Source of the DNA: Mycobacterium asiaticum | GTDB taxonomy: Bacteria; Actinomycetota; Actinomycetes; Mycobacteriales; Mycobacteriaceae | NCBI RefSeq assembly: GCF_001673365.1 | Contig: NZ_LZLS01000112.1 | Coordinates: forward strand, 1 to 64,000 | Reading direction: 5' to 3' | DNA: 64,000 bases | In this document: positions 56,052 through 64,000 of the stretch, in pieces | How positions within the stretch are numbered: position 1 is the first letter of the stretch | How the letters are laid out: each line of letters begins with the position of its first letter | Position numbers and translations under genes: made by a program | Notes under the pieces: model-generated | Databases searched by the model: none | Told to the model about the DNA's origin: nothing | Seen by the model: only the letters and a program-made list of their open reading frames with translations

Positions 56052-57971
56052 CTATTGACCGATTTTGACCCAATGGCCAGCATCGCCGACGATGCCGACC
56101 GGCACTGCGCCGGTCAGGCTGACGTTCTGAACGCTCGGGCCGGCGGCAACGATCGTGGTGTCCTGCAGGATGGGCAGCACGGTCGACATATTCCACAGTC
56201 TCGGCTCCACCGCGGTGATTACGTCGTTGATGCTCTTGGTGCCGGCGAGTGCGGCGTCGATGTTGGACTGGATGCTGCGATCGCAGATGCCGGTGAGGTT
56301 TGACGGCGCCTTGACCAGCGCGCCGGGCTCCGGCGGCCGAGTGGGAGTCGGCGGCGGCGACGCGGTCGACGGTGCGGCTTGCGTCGTGCTGCCTGCGGGC
56401 CCAGCGGTGGTCGACGACGTGGTCGTCGGAGTGCTGGGTGTCGGGACCTCAGTCGTTTGCAGGCTCGCTTGCAGCGCGGGACACCCGAACCTCGAAGCCA
56501 ACGACGTCGCCAGGTTTCCGCCGGCCTGATGCCAGCCGACCAGCGCGTCTACCTGATGATTTTTCAGCGCGTCGCGGTACAGCGTCACCGGATCCAGCGC
56601 GAGCACGCTCGCTGCGATGCCGACGTTACGCAACTGGTCGGCGGCGGTGTTGGCGACGGCCACCGAGGTCGGGTCGTTCGCGGCGACCCCGATGACCAGC
56701 GTCAGCTGCTTGCCGTCCTTGCTCACCTGGCCGTGGATCACTTCCGGTGGGCCGGTGCTGACTGGCGTGGTGGTGGTTCCGGCGGGTGTCGGGGAGACCG
56801 ATGTGCTGCTTTCGATCTGGTAGCCGGACGCCTCCAACAGTCCCAGCGCGGCCGTTCTGCTCAGCGCGGGCGGCGCGGTCGGCACGTAACCCGGGTCGCT
56901 GGGTGAGCGGATCTGCGCTTGGGCCAGGGTGACGGTGTTGTCACTGCCCGCCCCCACGGCGGCCAGCAGGTCGACGTCGACGAGCCCCAGGATCGCCTTG
57001 CGGACCTGAGCATCGGCCAGCTTGGGCTCGTTGGCCCGCAGCGTCAGCTGCATGACCCGCGGCGTCACGATCCGGGCGGTCCGCACGTCGGGAATCGCCG
57101 AAAGCTGGGCGAACGCGGCCGAACCACCGTGCACCTGCGCCACCTGGGTATCGCCGTTGCGCACCGAATCGGCCAGGGCGGCCGGGGCGCCGGCCCGACG
57201 GAACTGGATCAACCCAGGTTTGGCGGGTGGGCCCCAGTAGCGGTCGTTGCGGGCGATCAGGATCTCGTCGCGCTGTGGGTCGATGTTCTCCACCCGGAAC
57301 TGCCCGCCGGTGACGGGCAGCGCGCGGGCGAGCCCGGCCGCAAACCCGCCGGGCACGTCTTTGACGATGTGCGCGGGCAGCAGGTTGTAGAACAACTCAC
57401 GCCAGGCCGGGTAGGGCTGTGCGAACGTGACGACGGCCTGCTTGCCGCCCTCCAGCGATTGGACCGAGGTGATCAGGTCATAGCCGGCCGGATCGACCAC
57501 GCCGGGCTGGGTGGCCATCTGCTGCCACAGATACCAGAAGTCGTCAGCGGCGATCGGCGCGTTGTCCGTCCACTGCGCCTCCGGCCGGATCTTGTAGGTC
57601 ACGGTGAACGGGTTCTCACTGGTCACCTCGGCCGACACCAGCAGCGTCGGGTCCATTTCCCAGCGGGACCCAGTCGCCGAATTGGGATCAGGGACCGGCC
57701 GAAACGCACTCGGTAACACCAGTGCGCTGATTGCCGCGTTCACCGAGGACAGGTCCGACAGCAGGTGCGGATTGAATCCCGCCCCGATCGAGTCGATACC
57801 CATGATGATCTGGGTCGGGCGCTGCGGCGGCGGGGGCGTGCTGTGCGGTGTGTCGGTGCTCTGCGGCGCGGGCGGCGGACTTACCGTGCAGCCCGACAGC
57901 ACCAGGCCGATGGCCGCGACGAGCACGCCAAGCGCCAGCAACACGTGGCGGGCCCGATGCAGCACGCCCAT
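56052..57971 (-). CDS. lpqW: LpqW, lipoprotein of the substrate-binding-protein fold
   Basis: A 639-residue lipoprotein. A hydrophobic signal region ends in a lipobox (LVLSGC), so it is anchored outside the membrane. The body resembles oligopeptide-binding proteins (family 5 SBP): [42 protein letters not shown]. The linker around residues 525-575 is Pro/Ser/Thr-rich. Mycobacterial LpqW (Rv1166) acts in control of lipoarabinomannan and PIM synthesis rather than peptide uptake. ATG at 57971 ([12 protein letters not shown]) is chosen over the upstream in-frame start by comparison with Rv1166. It lies 55 bases after typA. Confidence 0.92.
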   Translation of the reverse strand: MGVLHRARHVLLALGVLVAAIGLVLSGCTVSPPPAPQSTDTPHSTPPPPQRPTQIIMGIDSIGAGFNPHLLSDLSSVNAAISALVLPSAFRPVPDPNSATGSRWEMDPTLLVSAEVTSENPFTVTYKIRPEAQWTDNAPIAADDFWYLWQQMATQPGVVDPAGYDLITSVQSLEGGKQAVVTFAQPYPAWRELFYNLLPAHIVKDVPGGFAAGLARALPVTGGQFRVENIDPQRDEILIARNDRYWGPPAKPGLIQFRRAGAPAALADSVRNGDTQVAQVHGGSAAFAQLSAIPDVRTARIVTPRVMQLTLRANEPKLADAQVRKAILGLVDVDLLAAVGAGSDNTVTLAQAQIRSPSDPGYVPTAPPALSRTAALGLLEASGYQIESSTSVSPTPAGTTTTPVSTGPPEVIHGQVSKDGKQLTLVIGVAANDPTSVAVANTAADQLRNVGIAASVLALDPVTLYRDALKNHQVDALVGWHQAGGNLATSLASRFGCPALQASLQTTEVPTPSTPTTTSSTTAGPAGSTTQAAPSTASPPPTPTRPPEPGALVKAPSNLTGICDRSIQSNIDAALAGTKSINDVITAVEPRLWNMSTVLPILQDTTIVAAGPSVQNVSLTGAVPVGIVGDAGHWVKIGQ

Positions 57972-58026
57972 CAGGGTATCGAGGCGTTTGCCGGGCAGGC
58001 TCGCGAGCGCCCGACGCGCGGCCAAA

Positions 58027-59913
58027 CTAACCCCGAGCCTTGGCGCGGGAACGGCTGCGGGCGCGGGAGGTGGCGTCCAACTCCACCTTGCGGACGCGGA
58101 CGATCTCGGGTGTCACCTCGACGCACTCGTCGGCCGCGCAGAACTCCATGGCCTGTTCCAGGTCGAGTTCCAGCGATTTGGCCAGCGTCTCCATGACATC
58201 GGCGGTCGACGAGCGCATGTTGGTCAGTTTCTTTTCCCGGGTGACGTTGATGTCGAGGTCCTCGGGGCGCGGGTTGATCCCCACCACCATGCCCTCGTAG
58301 GTGTCCTGGCCGGGCTCGACGAAGAACTGGCCGCGGTCGGCGAGCTGCAACAGCGCGAACGGCGTGATGACCCCGGTGCGGTCCGACACCAGCGAGCCGG
58401 TGTGCCGGGCCCTGATCTCCCCCGCCCACGGCCGGTAGCCGTCGAACACGGCGTTGGCGATGCCGGTGCCCCGGGTGAGAGTAAGGAAGTCGGTCCGGAA
58501 GCCGATCAGACCGCGGCTGGGCACGATGAAGTCCATCCGAACCCATCCGGCGGCATGGTTAGTCATCTCCTCCATCCGGCCCTTGCGGCCGGCCATCAGC
58601 TGGGTGATGGCGCCGACGAACTCCTCGGGGCAGTCGATGGTCATCGCCTCGAACGGCTCGTGCAGCTTGCCGTCGATGGTGCGAGTGACCACCTGCGGCT
58701 TGCCGACGGTGAGTTCGAATCCTTCGCGACGCATGGTCTCGACGAGCACGGCCAGCGCGAGCTCGCCGCGGCCCTGCACCTCCCACGCGTCGGGACGGCC
58801 GATGTCGACGACGCGGATGGACACGTTGCCCACCAGTTCGGTGTCCAGCCGGCTGCGGACCATGCGTGCGGTCAGCTTGTGCCCGGACACCTTCCCGGCC
58901 AGCGGGGAGGTGTTGGTGCCGATGGTGACCGAGATGGCCGGCTCGTCGACGTGGATACGCGGCAGCGCATGAGCGTGGTCGGGGTCGGCCAGCGTGTCAC
59001 CGATCATGATCTCCGGCAGCCCGGCGACCGCGACGATGTCTCCTGCTATCGCCTCGTCCGTCGCGCTGCGCTCGACTCCCTCGGTGGCCAACAACTCGGT
59101 GATCTTGGCGTTGGTGATGACGGGCACCCCGTCCACCTCCCGCATCCACGCCACCTGCTGGCCCTTGCGCAGCTTGCCGTTGTAGATGCGGATCAGTGCG
59201 AGCCGGCCGAGGAAGGCCGACGCGTCCAGGTTGGTGACCAACGCCTGCAGCGGCGCCTCTGGATCGCCCGACGGAGCCGGGATGTGCTCCATCAGCACCT
59301 CGAACAGCGGGTCGAGGTTGTCGCCGTCCGGCGCCTGGCCGTCGGCGGGTTGAGTGGTGCTGGCGATGCCGGCGCGCCCGGACGCATACAGCGTCGGCAG
59401 TCCCAGCGCATGCTCGGCCGCCTTGGCGGCTTCGTCGTCCAGATCGGAGGCGACATCGAGCAACAGGTCGTGGCTGGCATCGACGACTTCGGTGATGCGG
59501 GCGTCGGGGCGATCGGTCTTGTTGACGACGAGGATTACCGGCAGGTGCGCGGTCAGCGCCTTGCGCAGCACGAAGCGGGTCTGCGGCAGCGGGCCCTCGG
59601 ACGCGTCGACCAGCAGCAGCACCCCGTCCACCATGGACAGCCCACGCTCTACCTCGCCGCCGAAGTCGGCGTGGCCCGGAGTGTCTATGACATTTATTAC
59701 TGTGACGGTCCCGTCGGGGTTGTGACGGTGTACCGCGGTGTTCTTGGCAAGGATGGTGATGCCCTTTTCCCGCTCCAGGTCGCCGCTGTCCATGACGCGT
59801 TCCTGCAGGTCACCGCGCTCGTGCAGGGCGCCGGACTGCCGCAGCATCGCGTCTACCAGGGTTGTTTTGCCGTGGTCGACGTGCGCGACGATGGCGACAT
59901 TGCGGAATGGCAC
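58027..59913 (-). CDS. typA: TypA/BipA, ribosome-associated GTPase
   Basis: A 628-residue translational GTPase. The G domain has [24 protein letters not shown] and VNKTDRPDA; a beta-barrel domain and two EF-G-like alpha/beta domains follow, with the BipA C-terminal region ([29 protein letters not shown]). It assists ribosome assembly and stress responses. The start is GTG. The basic C-terminus ([14 protein letters not shown]) probably contacts rRNA. Matches Rv1165 and precedes lpqW. Confidence 0.95.
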   Translation of the reverse strand: MPFRNVAIVAHVDHGKTTLVDAMLRQSGALHERGDLQERVMDSGDLEREKGITILAKNTAVHRHNPDGTVTVINVIDTPGHADFGGEVERGLSMVDGVLLLVDASEGPLPQTRFVLRKALTAHLPVILVVNKTDRPDARITEVVDASHDLLLDVASDLDDEAAKAAEHALGLPTLYASGRAGIASTTQPADGQAPDGDNLDPLFEVLMEHIPAPSGDPEAPLQALVTNLDASAFLGRLALIRIYNGKLRKGQQVAWMREVDGVPVITNAKITELLATEGVERSATDEAIAGDIVAVAGLPEIMIGDTLADPDHAHALPRIHVDEPAISVTIGTNTSPLAGKVSGHKLTARMVRSRLDTELVGNVSIRVVDIGRPDAWEVQGRGELALAVLVETMRREGFELTVGKPQVVTRTIDGKLHEPFEAMTIDCPEEFVGAITQLMAGRKGRMEEMTNHAAGWVRMDFIVPSRGLIGFRTDFLTLTRGTGIANAVFDGYRPWAGEIRARHTGSLVSDRTGVITPFALLQLADRGQFFVEPGQDTYEGMVVGINPRPEDLDINVTREKKLTNMRSSTADVMETLAKSLELDLEQAMEFCAADECVEVTPEIVRVRKVELDATSRARSRSRAKARG

Positions 59914-60063
59914 GTCGGTGATTGTGGCAGTGAGGGCCGGTCAAAGGCGAACTGAGGCATGCGGCGCCGATGTCGCATCGCACCCGGATTGACTCTGCGG
60001 CTACGGCGAAAAAGTGCGAGTAGCGTCCACCGCCAGCGCAGAATCAACACCTATTACCAGGCC

Positions 60064-60795
60064 TCACCAGCCGCGGCGGCGCGGGGCCGACCCGACCAAC
60101 TGGTGCTTGTCTGCCACGTCGCGGCTGCGGTAGACGATGTAGGGCCTGAACAGGTAGGCGAACGGCGCGCTGAAGGCGTGCACCAGCCGGGTGAACGGCC
60201 ACAGCGCGAACAACATCAGCGCAATGAAGACGTGTATCTGGTAGACCAGCGCGGCGTGGGCCATCAGGTCCCCGCGTGGGTCGAGGATCCAGATCGACCG
60301 GAACCAGACCGACACCTTCTGCCGGTAGTCGTGCAATTCCCCGAAGTGTGTGGCGCCCATCAGGGTGCAACTCATCCCGGCCACCAGCGCACACGTCAGC
60401 ACTACATACATCAACATGTCGTTGCGGGTGGTGGCCTTCGACACGGCTTCGTGGGAGCGCCGCCGGTAGATCAACAGGCTGATGCCCAACAGGGTGGCCG
60501 CGCCGGCGGGTATGCCCAGCCACAACGCCTGCAGATGGTAGAGATGGTCTTTCATCCCAATCGCCCGGGTCCACGATTCCGGAACCAGCAGTCCCCCAAC
60601 ATGACCCATGATTACGGCCAGACTGCCGAAGTGAAACAACGGGTTTGCGATCGACAACAGCCGCGACTCGTAGATCTGCGACGAGCGTGTCGTCCAGCCG
60701 AACTTGTCGTAGCGGTAGCGCCACCAGGTGCCCACGACGACAACGGCCAGCACGACGTAGGGAATGTCGTCCCAGAAGATCTCGATCAGCTTCAT
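60064..60795 (-). CDS. narI: NarI, respiratory nitrate reductase gamma subunit
   Basis: A 243-residue membrane cytochrome b with five hydrophobic helices that takes electrons from menaquinol and passes them to NarH. Histidine ligands of the two b hemes are expected in NPLFHFGSLAVIMGHVGG and in AHAALVYQIHVFIALMLF. ATG at 60795 overlaps the narJ stop (ATGA); an upstream in-frame start is rejected because it would lie inside narJ. It is the last gene of narGHJI and matches Rv1164. Its C-terminus is Arg-rich (SAPRRRGW). Confidence 0.95.
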   Translation of the reverse strand: MKLIEIFWDDIPYVVLAVVVVGTWWRYRYDKFGWTTRSSQIYESRLLSIANPLFHFGSLAVIMGHVGGLLVPESWTRAIGMKDHLYHLQALWLGIPAGAATLLGISLLIYRRRSHEAVSKATTRNDMLMYVVLTCALVAGMSCTLMGATHFGELHDYRQKVSVWFRSIWILDPRGDLMAHAALVYQIHVFIALMLFALWPFTRLVHAFSAPFAYLFRPYIVYRSRDVADKHQLVGSAPRRRGW

Positions 60796-61448
60796 GCCGT
60801 GCCTCGCCTGGGTGGAACTGTCAAGGTAAATGGTTGTAGACCAACAGATTCCGCGGGCGGACCGGCATCGGCGAGGCGCTGTGCCCGGCGTAGATCCTGA
60901 TCGGTGGTCACCGGCAGCGTGTCGCACAGCGCCACCACCGCGGGTGCATAGGGTGACTTGGCCTCCGCCAGCGCGGTGCGCAGCACGTCGATCGGCACGC
61001 GGTGTTCGGCCAGCAGGGTGCGTCCGACTTTCGGGTCGACGGTGGCGGCGAACTCGAGCACCACGGGCAGGTGATCGGGCGCCTCTTTGGCCGGTGGCTC
61101 GACGCCCGCATTCCGGTATGCGGTTGCGAACGCAAGCATTTCGCGACCGCGGTTGCGGGTGTCGCCGGCCGTCCAGTACGTCAGGTACATCGTGGCACGT
61201 CGACGCATATCGAAGATTTCGACGTAATGCGCTGCGGCAGCCATTGGTTCGAGCGCACGCAGTTCCACCACTGTCTGCCCCAGCAGGACCGCTGCGGATC
61301 CGCGGATGTGTACCAGCAAGGCCTCGACGGTGTCGAGCCGCTGCGCCAACTCCGCGTCCGGGTAAGCCAGCAGCAACGAGACGGCCTGCCAGACCAGACG
61401 GTCCTGCATGACATTCACACGTTCTGTGCCCCGGCCGCGCAGCTTCAT
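60792..61448 (-). CDS. narJ: NarJ, nitrate reductase assembly chaperone
   Basis: A 218-residue all-helical TorD/NarJ-type chaperone that helps insert the molybdenum cofactor into NarG. Visible family segments are VSLLLAYPDAELAQRLD, ALEPMAAAAHYVEIFDMRRR, MYLTYWTAGDTRNRG and PDHLPVVLEFAA. ATG at 61448 overlaps the narH stop (ATGA) and its stop overlaps the narI start, so the subunits are made in a coupled series. Matches Rv1163. Confidence 0.95.
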   Translation of the reverse strand: MKLRGRGTERVNVMQDRLVWQAVSLLLAYPDAELAQRLDTVEALLVHIRGSAAVLLGQTVVELRALEPMAAAAHYVEIFDMRRRATMYLTYWTAGDTRNRGREMLAFATAYRNAGVEPPAKEAPDHLPVVLEFAATVDPKVGRTLLAEHRVPIDVLRTALAEAKSPYAPAVVALCDTLPVTTDQDLRRAQRLADAGPPAESVGLQPFTLTVPPRRGTA

Positions 61449-63067
61449 CGCTTGACCCGCTCTGAGTTCGGGAACAGGCTCGCGGGCTTACCGCTGCCGT
61501 CCCAGTTCAGCAGGTTGATCTGCCGTTGACGCATTCCGTGGAAGGTCTCGACCGCGACCGGCACCGGTGCGCCGCTGCCGCCACCGAACGGGCCGGACTC
61601 GTACATGCCCGGTCCACCCTCGAACGACAACGAACATCCCGTCTCCTCGGCCATCCCCTTGTCCGGCAGATCCGCCGCGTAGGCCGTCGGAATGACATAG
61701 CGCTCTTCGTATTTCGCGATCGCCAGCAGACGGTACATGTCGTAGATCTGTTCTTCGGTCATCCCGACGGCATGGGCGATGTGTGGTTGGGTTTCGCGGC
61801 CCAGGTTGATATCGCGCATGTAGGACCGCATCGCGGCCAGCCGCCGCAGCACGCCCGCCACGACGCCGGTGTCACCCGCGGTGAACAGCTCGGCCAGGTA
61901 CTGGATCGGGATGCGCAACGCGTCCAGGGCACCGAAGAGGTTGCCGAGATCCTCGCCGTCGTGTCCCTCACGGCTGACCGCGTCGACCACCGGGGACAGC
62001 GGCGGGATGTACCAAACCATCGGCATGGTGCGGTATTCCGGATGCAGCGGCAGCGCCACCCGATAGGTGTTGATCAACGCATACACCGGCGAGCGCTGGG
62101 CGGCATCGATCCACTCGTCGGAAATTCCCTCCGCCCGCGCGCCGGCGATCACCTCGGGGTCGTTGGGGTCCAACAGGATTTGGCGTTGCGCCTCATACAG
62201 ATCGACGTCGCGCTCCACGGCGGCGGCCTCCGTGACCCGGTCCACGTCGTAAAGCACCAACCCCAGGTATCGCAACCGTCCCACACAGGTTTCCGAACAC
62301 ACCGTCGGCAGCCCGACTTCGATGCGTGGATAACACAGGGTGCACTTCTCGGCTTTTCCGGTCTTGTGGTTGAAATACACCTTCTTGTAAGGACATCCGG
62401 ACACGCACATGCGCCAGCCGCGGCAGCGGTCCTGGTCGACCAGCACGATGCCGTCCTCGCTGCGCTTGTACATCGCGCCCGATGGGCAGGACGCCACACA
62501 CGAGGGGTTCAGGCAGTGCTCGCAGATCCGCGGCAGGTAGAACATGAAGGTCTCTTCGAGCTTGAGCTTCACCTCCTGGCTGACCTTTTTCAGAATCGGG
62601 TCATCGGGCACGATTTCGGTTGAGCCGGCTAGATTGTCGTCCCAGTTCGGACCCCACGACACCTTCATCGGTTCGCCGGTGAGCGAGCTCTTGGGCGCGG
62701 CGGTCGGGAAGGTGTCCCCGGCCGGGGCCTGGGTCAGGTTCTCGTAGTCGTAGGTCCACGGCTCGTAGTAGTCGGAGATGGTGGGCAGGTTGGGATTGGC
62801 GAAGATGCGCAGCAACTTCTGGATGCGGCCGCCGTCGCGCAGCCGCAGCCGGCCCTTTTCGTCGCGCACCCATCCCCCGCGCCACCGGTCCTGATCCTCG
62901 TAGGTGCGCGGATAGCCCACGCCCGGGCGGGTTTCGACGTTGTTGAACCACACGTACTCGGTTCCTGGGCGATTGGTCCAGGCCTGCTTGCAGGTCACCG
63001 AACAGGTATGGCAGCCAATGCATTTGTCGAGGTTCATCACCATCGCCATTTGTGCCATGACTTTCAT
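61445..63067 (-). CDS. narH: NarH, nitrate reductase beta (iron-sulfur) subunit
   Basis: A 540-residue iron-sulfur protein that links NarI to NarG. Four cysteine groups coordinate one [3Fe-4S] and three [4Fe-4S] clusters: DKCIGCHTCSVTCKQAW near the N-terminus, CEHCLNPSCVASCPSGAMY, CRGWRMCVSGCPYKKVYF (Trp in place of a Cys, as in other NarH) and KCTLCYPRIEVGLPTVCSETC. ATG at 63067 is 2 bases after the narG stop. Matches Rv1162. The protein stays on the cytoplasmic face of the membrane. Confidence 0.96.
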   Translation of the reverse strand: MKVMAQMAMVMNLDKCIGCHTCSVTCKQAWTNRPGTEYVWFNNVETRPGVGYPRTYEDQDRWRGGWVRDEKGRLRLRDGGRIQKLLRIFANPNLPTISDYYEPWTYDYENLTQAPAGDTFPTAAPKSSLTGEPMKVSWGPNWDDNLAGSTEIVPDDPILKKVSQEVKLKLEETFMFYLPRICEHCLNPSCVASCPSGAMYKRSEDGIVLVDQDRCRGWRMCVSGCPYKKVYFNHKTGKAEKCTLCYPRIEVGLPTVCSETCVGRLRYLGLVLYDVDRVTEAAAVERDVDLYEAQRQILLDPNDPEVIAGARAEGISDEWIDAAQRSPVYALINTYRVALPLHPEYRTMPMVWYIPPLSPVVDAVSREGHDGEDLGNLFGALDALRIPIQYLAELFTAGDTGVVAGVLRRLAAMRSYMRDINLGRETQPHIAHAVGMTEEQIYDMYRLLAIAKYEERYVIPTAYAADLPDKGMAEETGCSLSFEGGPGMYESGPFGGGSGAPVPVAVETFHGMRQRQINLLNWDGSGKPASLFPNSERVKR

Positions 63068-63069
63068 CG

Positions 63070-63999
63070 TCAGTACGTCACTTCCTGGTTGCGGCGACGC
63101 ACCACGGTCACCTCGTCACGCTGATTGCCGGTTGGTCCCAGATAGTTAAACCCGAAGGAATGCTGCCCGTAGCCGCCGGCCAGGTGGCTGGGCTTGATGC
63201 GGACCCGGGTCAGTGCGTTGTGGTTGCCACCGCGCTTGTTGTTGGTCTCGGTGCGCGGCGTGTCCACGGTGCGCTCCTGCACGTGGTAGACGAACACCAC
63301 GCCGTCGGGCATCCGGTGCGAAACGATAGCCCGGCACACGTAGATGCCGTTGACGTTGACCGCTTCAACCCAATCATTGTCGCGCACATTGATTTTCGCC
63401 GCATCGCCCGGACTCATCCACATCGTCGGGCCACCACGCGACAGTGACAACATGTACAGGTTGTCCTGATAGGTGGAGTGGAATGACCACTTCGAGTGCG
63501 GCGTCAGATATCGGACGGTAAGGCCGATCCCTCCGGAACCATCCAGGGACGGCCCGAGCTGCGGCTGATCGAACAGCCGCGCCATGTCCAACGGCGGTCG
63601 GTAGACGGGCAGTTGCTCGCCCATCTCCTCGATCCAGTCGTGCGCGAGGTAGAAATGCATCCGTCCGGTCAATGTGTGGAACGGCTTGAAGTGTTCGATG
63701 TTGATCGTGAAGGGCGCGTAGCGCCGCCCGCCGGTCTCACTGCCAGACCATTCCGGGCTGGTGATCACCGGGACCGGACGCGCCTGGGTGTCGGCGTAGG
63801 TGATGCGGCGTTCCTCGCTGCCTTCGGCCAGGTGGGCCAGCCGCTGCCCGGTGCGCTTCTCCAGTTCGAGGAAACCCTCGACGGCAAGCCGACCGTTGCA
63901 GGTGCCGGACAGGGCGAGGATCGTGTCGGCCATCCTCTGTGCGGTGGTGATCGCCGGACGACCAACGGCCGCACCGGAATTCATTACACCGAACTTTGC
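63070..63999 (-). CDS. narG: NarG, nitrate reductase alpha subunit (C-terminal part, cut by window edge)
   Basis: About 309 C-terminal residues of the roughly 1230-residue molybdopterin-containing subunit that reduces nitrate. The frame is open to the window end (reading AKFGVMNSGAAVGRP), so the first Met in the window is internal. Segments FTINIEHFKPFHTLTGRMHF, HSKWSFHSTYQDNLYMLSLS, MWMSPGDAAKINVRDNDWVE and KPSHLAGGYGQHSFGFNYLG are typical of the C-terminal MopB domain. Matches Rv1161. The promoter is outside the window. Confidence 0.95.
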   Translation of the reverse strand, partial: AKFGVMNSGAAVGRPAITTAQRMADTILALSGTCNGRLAVEGFLELEKRTGQRLAHLAEGSEERRITYADTQARPVPVITSPEWSGSETGGRRYAPFTINIEHFKPFHTLTGRMHFYLAHDWIEEMGEQLPVYRPPLDMARLFDQPQLGPSLDGSGGIGLTVRYLTPHSKWSFHSTYQDNLYMLSLSRGGPTMWMSPGDAAKINVRDNDWVEAVNVNGIYVCRAIVSHRMPDGVVFVYHVQERTVDTPRTETNNKRGGNHNALTRVRIKPSHLAGGYGQHSFGFNYLGPTGNQRDEVTVVRRRNQEVTY

Positions 64000-64000
64000 G

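Noticed and set aside
57604..59955. 783-codon open frame on the plus strand
   Set aside because: It lies opposite typA and lpqW, has no recognisable domain and a composition expected from the complement of high-GC codons.

Overview
The window is high-GC actinobacterial DNA and almost certainly comes from a slow-growing, non-tuberculous Mycobacterium. PE and PE_PGRS proteins, TB8.4, FbiC, MshB, LpqW, GpgS and a mycobacterial narGHJI operon all occur in an order that mirrors the M. tuberculosis H37Rv stretch from Rv1212c down to Rv1161. Orthologue names rest on recalled protein sequences and gene order; no database search was run. The species cannot be fixed from this window.

Conserved backbone. 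Positions 1-14101 hold glgM (partial), a DUF3117 gene, tagA, a DivIVA-like gene, gpgS, folP2, fadD6, log, an Rv1204c-type ATPase, dapE, dapD, fadD36 and two alpha/beta hydrolases. Positions 24815-29180 hold pruB, pruA and the PucR-type regulator pruC. Positions 41993-64000 hold an aminotransferase, fdxC, fadH, TB8.4, fbiC, PE12, an Rv1171-type membrane protein, mshB, a TetR gene, two unusual PE genes, lpqW, typA and narI-narJ-narH-narG (partial).

Accessory block 1 (14225-24791) sits between the Rv1191 and proline genes. A leftward pair (two-domain class III CoA-transferase and aldehyde dehydrogenase) diverges from a tightly overlapped rightward operon: P450, FadE29-like and FadE28-like acyl-CoA dehydrogenases, a split ChsH2-like pair (hydratase half, then zinc-ribbon/OB half), a ChsH1-like hydratase, an Ltp2-like aldolase, and a TetR regulator. 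Gene for gene it parallels the igr operon that removes the last C3 unit of the cholesterol side chain, so it is probably a second igr-type system for another branched or isoprenoid acid.

Accessory block 2 (29229-41942) holds a small membrane protein, trehalose sulfotransferase stf0 overlapped with cysD and cysNC (a self-contained PAPS-making and PAPS-using operon), an esterase, a 14-TM MFS exporter, a P450 and a two-module PE_PGRS gene. In M. tuberculosis this position carries the polyacyltrehalose locus.

Non-coding structure includes a dispersed repeat family bounded by GAGTGTGC/GCACACTC (two copies), a 20-bp tandem repeat before folP2, a 21-bp inverted repeat between dapE and dapD, a direct-repeat cluster before the PE_PGRS gene, and a bidirectional terminator between TB8.4 and fbiC. 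No tRNA, rRNA, CRISPR array or insertion sequence was seen.
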